Assembly (NCBI GenBank): GCA_000149265.1
Contig: CH002890.1
Span: 106,149-170,148 of the forward strand
From: Ciona savignyi
Lineage: Eukaryota; Chordata; Ascidiacea; Phlebobranchia; Cionidae
Reading direction: 5' to 3'
DNA length: 64,000 bases
Part shown: one piece after another, positions 34,265 to 46,037 of the stretch
How positions within the stretch are numbered: the stretch's first letter is position 1
Layout: each line of letters opens with the position of its first letter
The notes under the pieces: generated by a model
Seen by the model: the letters and a program-made list of their open reading frames with translations, nothing else
The model's database searches: none
Told to the model about the DNA's origin: nothing
Position numbers and translations under genes: made by a program

Positions 34265-36112
34265 TAGAGAGTGTCAACCACGTGTTTAACCACCACTATT
34301 TGTAAACCACATGTTGTAGGCCATATACTCATGCTACAGGGTCCCTAACCACAATTTGTATTTTATACACTGAGTATATGTAGTTTGTTTCTGCAAGCAT
34401 AAACGCATGGGTCCCAGAGTTATCAAGCCAAACTTCTTTTCTATGTGTAGTTAAAAAAGAATAAACGTCTTAAATTTACGAACATTTTCACCACAATTAT
34501 TTTAAATTAAACCTTCTTTTCAAGCGCTGAAGTGAAATGAAGCTAAATTGCCAAAACAGCCCGATTTAGTTTTTCATGTGTCAGGGAATTCCCCTAGGTT
34601 TAGTAGATAAGTTTCTGTTTTTACATATGTGGGTCATGTTATGTAACAATTCTTAAAGTTTTAATCTGATTTGTCGACTGCTTGTCTTATTTGTCAGTGC
34701 GATATGGCATGCCGGTGACAACACATAATTCAGGAACATATCGTCGTTTTTAACGTAATTACCCTAAGTAAATGTTTTCTTTCTTTTAATTGGCACAAAG
34801 TGTCTAATAGTCCAACATTTCGCCAAATCTGATCAAAATAAGAGCAGCCGTTCAAGCGCTATATGCCCCAAAAAGCTAATTTATTGGAAAACAAACCTTT
34901 TGGATTTTAACGTCTCAGGGGAATTCCCCTGGATTCATTACCCAAAATTTTGGTTTCTTCATATCTAAACCATGTTCTCTTACAAATGTCAAATTTTCAT
35001 TGCGATTCCATTATTCCTTTTGGCAGCTGTCGGGGCGACATGGCATGCTTGTCACAATCATGATTTGAGAACAAAATCTTATTTTTAGGGTATTTCCCTA
35101 AGTACTTTTTTTATTTCTTCTATGTGTTAAATCAGTGACTAATGCACTTACATTTCATAAAATCTGGTTAAAATTGGAGCAGACGTTCAAGCGCTATGCC
35201 CCAAAAAAGCTAATTCTTTAGGAAAAATACTGTTTTGGTTTTTAACGTCCCAGGAGAATTCCCCTGAATTTATCACCTAACATTTTTGTTTTTGCATATC
35301 TATACCATGTTGTCTAAAACATGTTAAATTTTTATTGCGATTTCATTAGTCTTTCTGGTAGATGTCCTGGCGATATGGCATGACTGTCACAATCATGATT
35401 TGAGAACAAAATCTTATTTTTTAGGGTATTTCCCCAAGTAATATTTTTATTTCTCTTAACTGTTAAATCAGTGCCTAATGCACTTTTATTCCAGAAAATC
35501 TGATTTAAATTGTAACATCCGTTCAAGCGCAATGCCCGAAAAAGTCAATTTTTTTAGAAAAAAATACCGTTGTGGTTTGTAACGTCACAGGGGAATTCCC
35601 CTGGATTTATTACCCAACATTTTGGTTTCTGTATATCTAGACCATGTTGTCTAACAAATACCAAAGTTTGATTGCGATTCCATTTTTCCTTCTGGTAGAT
35701 GTCGGGGCGACATGGCGTGCTTGTCACAATCATGATTTAAGAACAAAATCTTATTGTTTAGGGTATTTCCCTAGGTAAATTTTTTATTTCTTCTAAGTGT
35801 TAAATAAGTGACTAATGCACTTACATTTTACCAAATCTGATTCAAATTGGAGTTGTCGTTCAAGCGCTATGCCCAAAATAGCTATTTTTTGTAGAAAAAA
35901 ACACCGTTTTGGTTTTTAACGTCCCAGGGGAATTCCCCTGGTTTTATCTCCCAAAATGTTGGTTTCTGTTCATCTAGACCATGTTGTCTAACAAATGGCA
36001 AAGTTTCATTGCGATTCTATTTCTCCTTCTGGTAGATGTCGGGGCGACATGCCATGCCTGTCAAGCGTTTGACGAAAAAAAAAAAAAAAAGAAAAAAAAA
36101 AACGGACAAAAA
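34265..36112 (-). mobile_element. Helitron-like repeat, unit 1
   Basis: It starts CTAGAGAGTGTCAACC and ends in an A-rich tract followed by ACGGACAAAAA. Read on the minus strand it would end in CTAG followed by T, matching the Helitron 3' rule (CTRR, insertion before T). No strict 5' TC is seen. The interior is built of degenerate ~340-bp repeats, each with GGGGAATTCCCCTGG and GATGTCGGGGCGACATGGCATGC landmarks. It encodes nothing recognisable. A second unit begins immediately at 36113. Classification is tentative; a SINE-like origin from the A-rich end is an alternative. Confidence 0.5.
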
Positions 36113-37056
36113 CTAGAGAGTGTCAACCACGTGTTTAACCACCACTATTTGTAAAACACATGTCGTATGCCATATATTCATTCTACAGTGTCCCTCACCA
36201 CAATTTGTATTTTATACACTGAGTATATGTAGTTTGTTTCTGCAAGCATAAACGCATGGGTCCCATAGTTATCAGACCAAACTTCTTTTCCATGTGTAGT
36301 TGAGAAAAGAATAAACGTCTTAAATATACGAAAATTTCACCACAACTGTTTTAAATTAAAGCTTCTTTTCAAGCGTGGTGGTAAAATAAAGCTAAATTTT
36401 CAAAATACCCTGATTTAATGGTTTTTGGGAATTCCCCTGGGTTTAGTAGATAAATTTCTGTTTTACATATGTGGGTCATGTTATGTAATTCTTAAAGTTT
36501 TATTCCGATTTGTCGACTCCTTGTTGGATATGTCAGTACGATATGGCATGCCTGTCACAATCATAATTCAGGAACATATCTTCGTTTTTTACGTAATTAC
36601 CCTAAGTAAATGTTTTCTTTCTTTTAATTGGCACAACGTGTCTAATGGTCTAACAGTTCACCAAATCTGATCAAAGTTAGAGCAGCCGTTCAAGTGCTAT
36701 ATGCCCCAAAAAGCTAATTTATTGAAAAAAAAACTTTTGGATTTTAACGTCTCAGAGGAATTCCCCTAGATTCATTACCCAAAATTTTTATTTCTGCATA
36801 TCTAGACCATGTTCTCTTACAAATGTCAAATTTTCATTGCGATTCCATTACTCCTTTTGGTAGATGTCGGAGCGACATGGCATGCTTGTGACAAGCATTA
36901 TTTGAGAACAAAATCTTATTTTTTAGGGTATTTCTCCAGGTAATTTTTTTAATTCTTTAAAGTGTTAAATCAGTGCCTAATGCACTTACATTCCAGAAAA
37001 TCTGATTTAAATTGTAACTGCCGATTAAGCGCTATGCCATAAAAAGTCATTTTTTT
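36113..37056 (-). mobile_element. Helitron-like repeat, unit 2 (truncated by gap)
   Basis: It is a second copy in direct tandem with unit 1, sharing CTAGAGAGTGTCAACCACG at its edge and the same internal ~340-bp repeats. It runs into the 100-N gap. Confidence 0.55.
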
Positions 37057-37156
37057 NNNNNNNNNNNNNNNNNNNNNNNNNNNNNNNNNNNNNNNNNNNN
37101 NNNNNNNNNNNNNNNNNNNNNNNNNNNNNNNNNNNNNNNNNNNNNNNNNNNNNNNN
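37057..37156. other. Assembly gap (100 N)
   Basis: The gap lies inside repetitive Helitron-like sequence. The right flank starts an unrelated single-copy-looking region, so an unknown amount of sequence is missing. Confidence 0.95.
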
Positions 37157-37600
37157 ACGCTGTCTTAACGGCTTACCGTTGGACCAATTACTAGGAATTG
37201 ATACGTTTTTGTTTTACCAAAATCACAACTATTAAAACTCACACATAAATCTGGTATAAAAGATTCGTATTAAAACACGTACGAATCGTTATAAATCCAA
37301 GCAGGAACTAAATTCTTTGGACACAAATTGCGCGGACAACACCAGCACGGAAATCAGCACTGCACTGACGTCAACGTTGATCACTGCGGTTATATAATTG
37401 CGGTTGTATATTTAGTCTTTAATTAAATGTTTGATTAGAGTGTACTTGATTAATAATATCTGATAATTGTATATATTCGAGAAGAGTTTATTGGTTACAA
37501 TTCATCTGTACAAAGTTATCTCGTTCATACATGGAATGCGAAGCGCACGAATCAATGTATGACGTCAAATGTATAAGGGAAACCACCCTTAACATCGTCA
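37157..37600. other. Unassigned sequence
   Basis: No reading frame or confident repeat structure. TATA-like and AT-rich stretches are present but do not support a gene. Confidence 0.4.
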
Positions 37601-37617
37601 GTTAACTTTTTTTCGTT

Positions 37618-37737
37618 TTTGTTTTTACCAGGCTTAGTTTCGAACCCATTATGGGTTGTTGCTTAGACCGTTTTTCAATGTAAGTCGGTATATGTATCGG
37701 TCGCGTCAACCATTCGGCCACGTGGCAGACAGTACGT
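37618..37737 (-). repeat. tRNA-derived SINE or tRNA-Leu/Ser-like retropseudogene
   Basis: On the minus strand, an A-box-like GTGGCCGAATGGTTGACGC is followed ~65 nt later by a B-box-like GGGTTCGAAACT. This is the spacing of a class II (Leu/Ser) tRNA. A short A-rich 3' tail (GTAAAAACAAAAACG) follows. Imperfect ~17-bp direct repeats (GTCAGTTAACTTTTTTT and GTCAGGTAACTTTTTTT) flank the unit, as expected for LINE-mediated retroposition. The acceptor stem does not pair cleanly and no CCA is present, so a functional tRNA gene is unlikely. Confidence 0.65.
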
Positions 37738-37759
37738 CAGGTAACTTTTTTTTTTATTT

Positions 37760-38900
37760 GAAGTGACTATTTATACTGACTGCTATGTTATATTCATTGC
37801 ATCATATGTGATTGTGGTGAAGTAAGAATGGTAGTAAACACATCAGTCATGTATGCTTACTAATGCAAGATATTATCAAGCAATATGTTCTTTAAATTGT
37901 TGTTTTATCCTAACCCTAACTTAAATATACTGTCATACTGCTACTTTGCAATCTGGTATGGGACTTTATAAAAACCATAAAAACACCAACTAAAATAAAA
38001 CCTATATTAACGATTGTAATTTAGAAGTTATATAATAGAAAAATATTAGAAAAAATATAATAGAATAAAAAACAAGATACAAATCACCACATGCCAAAAA
38101 ACTAAATTACATACAAAGCAGAAACGAATAACTATGGTAGGACCATGTAAATTAAAAATAAATGGGTTAACTCTATTGTTTTTAGAAAAATAAGCCTATG
38201 ATTAAGCAAATAATATGCAGTTTTGCCATCAGTGTTTTAAATAAATTAAAGCGTTGGTAAACAAATAAGTTTCACTAAGGAAAAACTAGGTTAAAATTAA
38301 AATCATAATCTAAAATTGTAATTACATATATCCTTTAAATTTACATAAGGAGCATTATTATCATGCTTTATGGTAGGTTAACGTTCTTTTTGCAACTCGA
38401 CAGTTTAAAATTGAACAAAGTGGGCCAAAAAAACGGAGTAACTTTGTTAAAATCACTTTTCCAAGTAAATGCTCATCTGCGCCAACTACCGGACGTATGC
38501 CAACCGGTCCAACCCTCGCTTCAGGATCTGAGTTGCGTGCGCTTATCGTACCATCGACTGTAGGTACCATTATCCTGCTAAATCACTCTATGTTGCTGTA
38601 TGTCACTCTATGTCTAAATCACTCTATGTGTGGCTGAAAGGCGTTTAGACAATTAGACATTGCATATTACATGCGGGGCAAAGAACATAGCTATACAAAT
38701 GTATGCTGGCATGGTTCAATAAGCTGTTTGATGTTTTATAGACGTCGCCAGGCCTATACGCCCACCTATTTCCACAGGCTGAGCGCGAACACTAGGGTAG
38801 TCATGTTTTCAGTTTTTAAGTCGTGTTTCAGCAAAAGGTTAAACAACACGTCATTCAGTCATGCTTTTAGTTTGATGGTCAGTTTCGTTATTATTCTTAT
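37760..38900. other. AT-rich spacer between SINE and BEL LTR
   Basis: No credible gene. A small tandem motif (CACTCTATGT) is repeated three times near 38580-38630. Confidence 0.4.
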
Positions 38901-38907
38901 CAAGTAC

Positions 38908-39232
38908 TATTGGATCCGCTCCAACAACAAGACACGTATAGGGTTTTCACTTGCGTTTAATCCAGCATGTACATCCAGAATTAAACGATTTAAAAAAGGT
39001 TGACTTATGTGCCTAAAACATACCATTGTACATTTACATTATAATGTCTGGTTAACAATTTTACAAATTACCCACCAACAATAATAAACCGTTAAATACT
39101 GTACTACCAAGCAAAATTCCGTACACCACGTTTTTTGGCTGCAATACTCGAATACGAGACAATGGTATAATCACGTAATAATGGCATACCCATAGAAATC
39201 ACAATGTTAATACTACAGTTTTGTCCGTAACA
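38908..39232 (-). repeat. BEL/Pao LTR (3' LTR in element orientation)
   Basis: On the minus strand it starts TGTTACGGACAAAACTG directly after a polypurine-like TTAGGGGCCGGTA and ends GGATCCAATA. It is clearly homologous to the solo LTRs at 9155-9516 and 30095-30454, with several indels. The matching 5' LTR is missing because the element is truncated near 44325. Confidence 0.85.
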
Positions 39233-39347
39233 TACCGGCCCCTAAATAATGCGACATATGCAGTTATTTATGACACAACACGGGCAAAACAAACAACGCT
39301 CAAAGAACGAAAACGAATGTGAAATAGCGAAACGACGGAACAAAACA

Positions 39348-40385
39348 TTAGCATGCAGCCTCAAGTAGGCACAATTTACGCACATCGCGCATATAGGTCG
39401 ATTTCGCGGTGCAAACGCGAACGCACCTGATAGCTCCTTCGCTGTCCGGGTAAACCTGCTCGACGATGCCCTTAGGCCAGGCACCTCGGGGGTTCAACTC
39501 GTCGACGACCAAAACCAAGTCGCCGACCCCAAAGTTTTTAGTGGGATGGAACCACTTGTGGCGCAACTGCAGGATGGGCATGTAGTCTCTCAGCCATCTC
39601 CTCCAAAACTCGTCAGCTTGCCGCTGCACGGTACGCCACGATTTCTGGTACCCGTCCGCTTCGGCCAATTCGTCTGGTGGTAGACCATCCAATTTTCTGA
39701 TCAACAGTATGCTCGGTGTCGAAGCACGCAGGTCACGAACGTCGTCACTCAGCGCCGTTACTGGCCGATTGTTCAGTATACGCTCGACTTCGGTTACGAG
39801 CGTTGATAACAACTCATCGGTCAACGTCTTGTTTTCCAAAATGGCTTGCATAAGTCGACGGACAGAACGTATGACACGCTCCCATATGCCGCCTTGATGA
39901 CTCGCGGCGGGCGGATTGAAATGGCCGGTCCATGCCTTTTGTAGCAAGTTATCGTGGATCTGCAATTGATTCCACCTCTTCAGCGCTTCCCGCAATTCGC
40001 GATGCGCGCCAACAAAGTTGGTGCCGTTGTCACTGAACATGTCGGAGGGAACTGCTCTGCGACTGGTGAAACGGCGGAGTGCGTTAATGAACGATGAAGT
40101 GTCCAGTGAATGAGCGATCTCGATGTGTACAGCCCTCGTGCACAAGCAATTAAACACACAACCGTATCTCTTAATCTGGCTTCACCCCTGCTTCACCAGA
40201 AACGGACCCATGAAGTCGACGCCCACGCTGGTAAATGGTGGATTTCCAGGCGTCACCCGTTCCCTCGGTAAAGGTGCCATGACTTGACTGCCAGCCTTAG
40301 CGTGTCGAAGTTTGCACATTGCACACTGGCGTACAATGCGTCGGACGGCCGAATGCCCTTTCACTATCCAGAATTTTGCTCGCAC
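39348..40385 (-). pseudogene. BEL/Pao integrase region
   Basis: The zinc-binding part is at 40385-40182 (CAMCKLRHAK followed by VGVDFMGP with the first catalytic Asp). A frame break near 40170 leads into 40157-39348, which carries SDNGTNF (second Asp) and QGGIWERVIR (Glu). It ends with the BEL-type C-terminal domain (NPRGAWPKGIVEQV...RDVRKLCLLE). Integrase would insert the cDNA in an active element. At least one frameshift separates the parts, so this copy is dead. Confidence 0.85.
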
Positions 40386-40598
40386 TGAAGCGAGCGCATG
40401 CAGCGTTCCAGTATTTTCTTCTGTGACATAATAATGCAGAATTATCAGGTCGGTAACAGCATGGCGGTACGGTAGAATGATCTGGTGTTTTCGCTCCGAT
40501 TCGAGACCGGATCGCTGTAGCCGACCACCAACCCGCAGGATTCCTTCGTCTAGAAATGGCCTGAGCTGAAGCAGCGATGATTGTTGAGTCGACGCAGG

Positions 40599-41047
40599 CA
40601 GGCCCGGTGCTAGGAACCGCGGGGCCCAATTAGAAATGTGATAGCGGGGCCCCTACTCTTCATAGCAAAATTGATGGGTGTTTATATATCATAAAATACA
40701 TACCAGTACATACAAACTACAAAAATAGACATTTAATACTTGCTATAAAACAAATTAAAGGTAATGTGGATGCTTTTTTAAGATATATTGTTTTACTTCC
40801 AAACATATATATTGTTTAGCAACCATATTTATTATGACGTAACAGGCAAACACAGAAATTGAATTTGACGTATTACGTTGCATAACAAATTGATATTATG
40901 AGAAAGAATGTTATTTTACTTTTTATTTTACGTTTCAGTAGTATTTTAAACCTCGTAATACAGAAAGAACCCCGCTAGCGCGGGGCCCCTTCAAGGTGCG
41001 GGGCCCAATTTGATCTAATCGGTCAAATCGGCCTAAAACCGGCCCTG
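40599..41047. mobile_element. hAT-type MITE inserted in BEL pol (449 bp)
   Basis: The ends are CAGGCCCGGTGCTAGG and, inverted, CAGGGCCGGTTTTAGG. An exact 8-bp duplication GACGCAGG flanks it (40591-40598, 41048-41055). GGGGCCC-rich subterminal motifs occur at both ends. BEL pol coding resumes on the far side, showing the MITE is younger than the BEL insertion. Confidence 0.9.
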
Positions 41048-41055
41048 GACGCAGG

Positions 41056-43062
41056 AAAGCCCTCCAACTGTATAAGACGCACAATTGACAGGGTCGCCAA
41101 GTCCAACTCCTCGACCGTCAGACGAGTTTCGTGGAAACGAAGCGTTAGAGTTCGCTTCTTACCATATCGCTGTATCACACAGAGCTTGAACCTGATGAGC
41201 CAAGCAACTGATCGCTGCAGTCTGTTCCAACAGGATTATCGTAGGAAGATTTCCTTAAAGTAGCAGCTAACGACGGTTGTACAAACCGTGTAAGCCCTTT
41301 TCAGTTTCAACACGGTCTCACATACGTCAAAACAAACCGGCTGCTTCGGCCAGTTATTCTCTTCTTTCCAGAGATAGTCCGGTCCTCGGAACCACAGCTG
41401 TGTTTTGTCCAAATGTTCAGGCATAACACCACGTGACGCAATGTCAGCAGGATTGTCCTTAGTCCCAACATGCTGCCATTGTGACGCCTCTGACAGACTG
41501 TGGATTGTCGCCAATCTATTCGCCACGAAGGTTTGAAAACGACAAGTAGTGTCATGAATGTAATGCAATACCGCAGTAGAGTCGGTCCAAAACATTACAT
41601 TGTTGACGTCATAGTCCAAGTGTTCAATGACCATTGTTCCCAATTGAACAGCTGTCACGGCTGCCACGAGTTCCAAGCGTGGTATTGTCACTGGTTTCAG
41701 TGGTGTCACGCGTGATCTTCCAGCCACAAACGAGCAATAAACAGAACCAGAGTGATCTACGAATCGCAGGTAACAAACCGCTCCGTATCCATCCTCACAG
41801 GCGTCTCCAAAACAGTGCAGCTGCGTTGAAACTGGTTTTATAAAGGGCAACTTAAAACATCTGGGTACGGTAACGGTCTGAAGTGCTGGCAAATGCTCCA
41901 GCCATGATTTCCATACCTCCACCGCATGTAACGGCAGAGGGTCGTCCCAATCGAGGTTCTCCTTGCACAGTCCTTGCATCAACCTTTTCATCGGCAGGAT
42001 AAAGGGTTGGATAAATCCCAACGGATCGTAGATTTGACTAACCATTAAGAGCATGCCGCGACGCGTGAAGGGCTTACCCTTTATTTGCACATTGAATCCA
42101 AAAGCATCTTTTGCCATGTCCCACTGAACTCCCAACGCTCTATCCACAGGTAGATTCTGTAAGTCCAAGTTCATCAAAACCGACGACTTTTCAGTCTCTG
42201 GTACCGAATCCAGTACAACGGGCAAATTACTCACGAACTTCGTCAAGTGGAATCCACCTTCCTCTAACAGTCTCTTTACCTCCCCAATCAAGGTAATGGC
42301 TTGTTCTTCAGTCTCAACAGATTTCAGGCAATCGTCCACATAAAAATTCCTTAGGACCGTGTCAACGGCGTCCTTTGAAACCAAACCACTATTGCCCAAA
42401 GCTGCTTTGCGCAGCGCTAAACTTGCACAGCTCGATGATGACGTCGCACTAAATATGTGAACAAGCATTTGATAGTCCACTGGTGGCAAACTCATGTTGC
42501 TTTCAGGCCACCACAGGAAACGTAACGAGTCACAGTCCTTAGGCGCCACCCTGACCTGTTGGAACATGTTCTTTACATCAGCGGCAAAGGCGACTCCCTC
42601 CTGACGGAATCTCAACAGGACGCCAACCAAAGGGTTCGTAAGGTCAGGGCCCTGCAGCAAGTTGTCGTTCAACGATGTGTCCAGGTGCTTAGCGGCGCAG
42701 TGGAAGACTACACGAAATTTATGTCCCGTTGAATGGTGCGGCAGGTACCACGTTTGATCGGATGAGGGCAAGTTCTCTTCCAGTACCCTCCTAGCATGTC
42801 CATCCGCGATGTATCCCTCAATCTTCTCTTTATATTTCGTAAATAATTCGGGGTTATGGTCGAAGCGCATCTTCAATTGACCAGGGCGCCTTTCCGCGGA
42901 AACCTTGTTAAAGGGCAACATCGGTTTCGTTGTCTTCCAGGGTAGACCTAGACGATAGTAACCATCAACCTTCTCTGCTATAGATTCCATGATGGCCAGC
43001 GCGCACACGTCATCAACAGAGAGTCCCATCTGCATATAACTGCTCCAATTGTGAGTGTACAC
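41056..43062 (-). pseudogene. BEL/Pao reverse transcriptase / RNase H region
   Basis: A 608-codon open segment (43062-41236) carries the BEL RT block: DLTNPLVGVLLRFRQE, the AADVKNMF motif, and the catalytic FYVDD in LRNFYVDDCLKSV. An RNase H-like region follows (IPRLELVAAVTA, FWTDSTAVLHYI, DNPADIASRG). After a frame break near 41240, homologous coding continues towards integrase (ELDLATLSIVRLIQLEGFP) up to the hAT MITE. It would copy the element RNA if intact. Confidence 0.88.
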
Positions 43063-43806
43063 CCAGCGAGCGCTGTACGAAGTTCACGTTTGCGTTTTTA
43101 CGCATGTTGCGACGATCCGGGCCAAACAGACACCAGCCCAAGCCAGTACGTACAGCGACAGGGTCGCCTGCCGCGCCACGGATTACTTCAAGTTGCTGAT
43201 GAGCTTCCAGGACGTCAGCACCTAACAATAAGTCAACAGTTGAGCAGTCAATCACGGGAAAGTCAATTTCTCACATGTGATCGAAGCGACGAAGGTCCTT
43301 AACAGTCGGGATGCTTCCCCACAAGTCCGGAAGAGATGGTACTACCATTACGTCATCTACCTTAATCGTTGCGGTGGCAGATACCCCATGCAAAGACAAC
43401 GCAAGTACGTTGCTTTTAAGCTCGTTTTTTCATTGACAGTAGTTATAGTCAGATTCTCCGGTTTGCCTTCCACTCCAAGTCGCTTGGCAAGTGCAGCAGT
43501 ACACAATGATATATCCGACCCATCGAGGAAAGCATGCGTATGTAACGACGCACCGTTAGCAGCAACGACGACGGGAACTACTTTTAACCAGACGTTCGAA
43601 GTTCGAACGGTGGCGGCAGTAGTGCCAGAGGCACCGGCCCCATTTACGGCCTGTACAGGTGGGTGGTCGGAAGTAGTACTGTTCCCGGGAGGCGAGTTCG
43701 TGCTCGTCTGGTTGAACCAATGAAGCAGAGTATGGTGAGACTTTGCACATCCTTCGGCGCGACAGACTCTCTTAGAGCTAGCTACATTCTGCTGCGCAAT
43801 GGCCAT
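43013..43806 (-). pseudogene. BEL/Pao gag zinc-knuckle end and A17-type protease
   Basis: The 43806-43357 segment carries the last zinc-knuckle elements (CRAEGCAKSHHTLLH) and the protease core with AFLDGSD. The 43255-43013 segment carries the downstream LLLGADVLEAHQ...AVRTGLGWCLFGP block of BEL peptidase A17. They are in different frames with breaks near 43330, so the protein is not continuous. Confidence 0.8.
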
Positions 43807-43860
43807 GTCTCAAACAATTAAAGCAGAGCTCCTTCCGACGCACAAGCTGATACCGGTCCT

Positions 43861-44325
43861 TTATCGGGCGGCCTTTAAAGGTAGCGCACTTCCATATCCA
43901 GTGCGAACCGTTGCAATCGGGACACGCGCCAATGTTCGTAGTAGCTGAGTAGAAACGGTGGAGAATGTAGTTACCGCTCTGTTAGCAGCTCGACCCTTGT
44001 AGTCAGATTCTTTGCGTCTATTCTCGTTTTCACAGACGAATCGCATCATGGGAGACAAACTATCTTCTACCAAAAGATCGAGTAATTCCAATAGCGACTG
44101 AAAGTTCACAGGCTGGTTCCGTAAACGCAGCTTTGACGACTGAGATATGTAACGCTTTATCGCAGACGGTGGCAGACGCCGCACCATGGTTTCGAGATTC
44201 TGAGGTAAATCCAAGGAATAACGACAGTCCCAAAGACTGAACAATCTGTAACTCTCGGCAGCTTGTGCTCTGAAATTACGCAGTCCAGCATAATCCGTTT
44301 CCTTCAGCTGAGGATAGGTTTAGAA
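43861..44325 (-). pseudogene. BEL/Pao gag C-terminal fragment (5'-truncated element)
   Basis: The frame 44244-43861 reads like the C-terminal half of a Pao gag (LPQNLETMVRRLPPS...FQSLLELLDLLVEDSLSPMM). Near 43925 it loses the frame of the adjoining zinc knuckle (CPDCNGSHWIWKC lies in another frame). Above about 44325 the gag homology stops abruptly in AT-rich DNA and no 5' LTR is found, so the element is truncated. Confidence 0.7.
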
Positions 44326-44329
44326 TGCG

Positions 44330-44921
44330 GTACATCATACACTCAGTTAATATGTAGTTATTTATTATTCTTCACAATATTAATATTTGCATTTGATAAA
44401 TATTTTTACTTTGTAATTGTGACCTGTAATTTCTTCAATGCAACTCTTCATACAGTGGTATTCATCAAATGGCCATAACAGAAGTAATCGATATATGGCA
44501 TATCATCGCAAATTCAGTGCACCCCATAAGATTGTTATGTTACAAGTTATATTGTACTGTATTGCGTGAGAATGAGATGTAGGCTATTGTTTTGACTTCC
44601 GTTCTATATAACTGTACTACTGTTTGTAACAAAACACTATTTTAATGCTTAAGCATCTGTATAAAACGTGTAACTCATTGAATATAATATGTAACAGTTT
44701 ATTAATCATTTTATAAATTATGGTACAAGTTAAATTTTTTTAAATTATATATATATATAGATATTTTTTTCTTTTTCTTTTTTTCAGGGAGGCGCCAAAC
44801 TAGATAACTTTTGGGTTTTTTGGTGCCTTCCTGTTTTGCTGTAGTTTTTTGGCAGTTGCCACAGTATTTTTTTGTTTTTTTTGTCAATTGTTGGATTTTC
44901 AGTTAACGCCATATTTGTTTT

Positions 44922-44959
<38 letters not shown>

Positions 44960-45447
44960 GCATGTATTTTGGTATATATATACATATATATATATATGTA
45001 TATATATATATATTTGGCATGTATTTTCAAATTGTTGGTGGTAAACGCTGCAGCGAAGGAAACAAAAATAAAAATTGTATTGTATTGTATTGTATATAGA
45101 AAACTCTTACTTTGCTAGAAAAGTGTTCTGGGGCAATTACAATGCCGCCAGTAAGAACGGTTCAATTGTGTTTACAAGCGGAGAATAATTAGTCAAAAAC
45201 CCTTAATACATGCGGTAGCAACCAATAAAACATTTATAAAGCACGTATAAGCTGGCGGTGTATTTTTCCGGCGTAGAACAACCGCTATACATATTATAAT
45301 ATACATTAACGGATGAAGTTTGGATGCAACATACCTATTACATTTAGTAGGCAACTAAACAAGTGACATTTACTAAAGGTTAATAATAGAAATTGCCATA
45401 CATACAATTTAATATTATGTTTGCACCACCTGTATCGGTAACCACAG
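44330..45447. other. AT-rich spacer with TA microsatellite
   Basis: (TA)n and TATATATACA runs lie at about 44738-44760 and 44925-45015, next to a duplicated TTTGGCATGTATTTTGGTA motif. Homopolymer T tracts are common. No gene is supported. Confidence 0.7.
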
Positions 45448-45596
45448 TCTTCCACAGAGCAACCAACCTTCATCATCCAACTCCACCAATGTAGGAGAGC
45501 TGCGACAAGTAATCAATGAAGGACTATATGTTGATAAGCTGCATGGTGACATCAACCAATTTATTGGACCTCCCCCTGTTGATGTTAACGCACTTG
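45448..45596 (+). other. Exon-like fragment, possible captured host exon
   Basis: A stop-free segment lies between an AG acceptor-like site (ACCACAG|T) and a strong donor CTTG|GTGAGT. The frame reads SNSTNVGELRQVINEG then LYVDKLHGDINQFIGPPPV, which looks like ordinary protein, not repeat translation. No start codon, neighbouring exon or known family was identified. It lies within the composite insertion bounded by Helitron-like repeats, so capture is possible. Low certainty. Confidence 0.35.
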
Positions 45597-46037
45597 GTGA
45601 GTTGTGGTTTATGATCGTTAATATTTACATCGATAAATTAAATAAAGATTTAGAATAATCAAGTTACATGATTGAAATATAACGAGAAATTACAGACTTT
45701 AGCATTTTTTCTATATTACTATTATTAACCCATACGTTTACATACTTTTATGAAGAATAAATATCAAGTTTTAAATGGAAACTTGCGTATCCACAGGTAT
45801 CAGCTTCAAATTATATACAGCGTGTAAAATATATAAGTGTATTTAGGTCATTGGGTTTACTAATTAAAAGTAAAACCCGTCATATGTTACCAACTTTCCA
45901 ATACGTAGGACAAACCTGGTATTTGCACCTTATATGGTAGCTTATCATTAAGATTTTGCCAATATTATGTAAATATTATTGTTTTACCAAAGTACTAAAG
46001 TAAAACACTGACTGAAAAATAGTAATAATATTACATA

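Noticed and set aside
37618-37737. Functional tRNA gene
   Set aside because: Box A and B are present but the acceptor stem is not complementary and A-tail plus direct repeats point to retroposition.
44784-45118. Frames rich in Tyr-Ile repeats
   Set aside because: Translation of a TA microsatellite.
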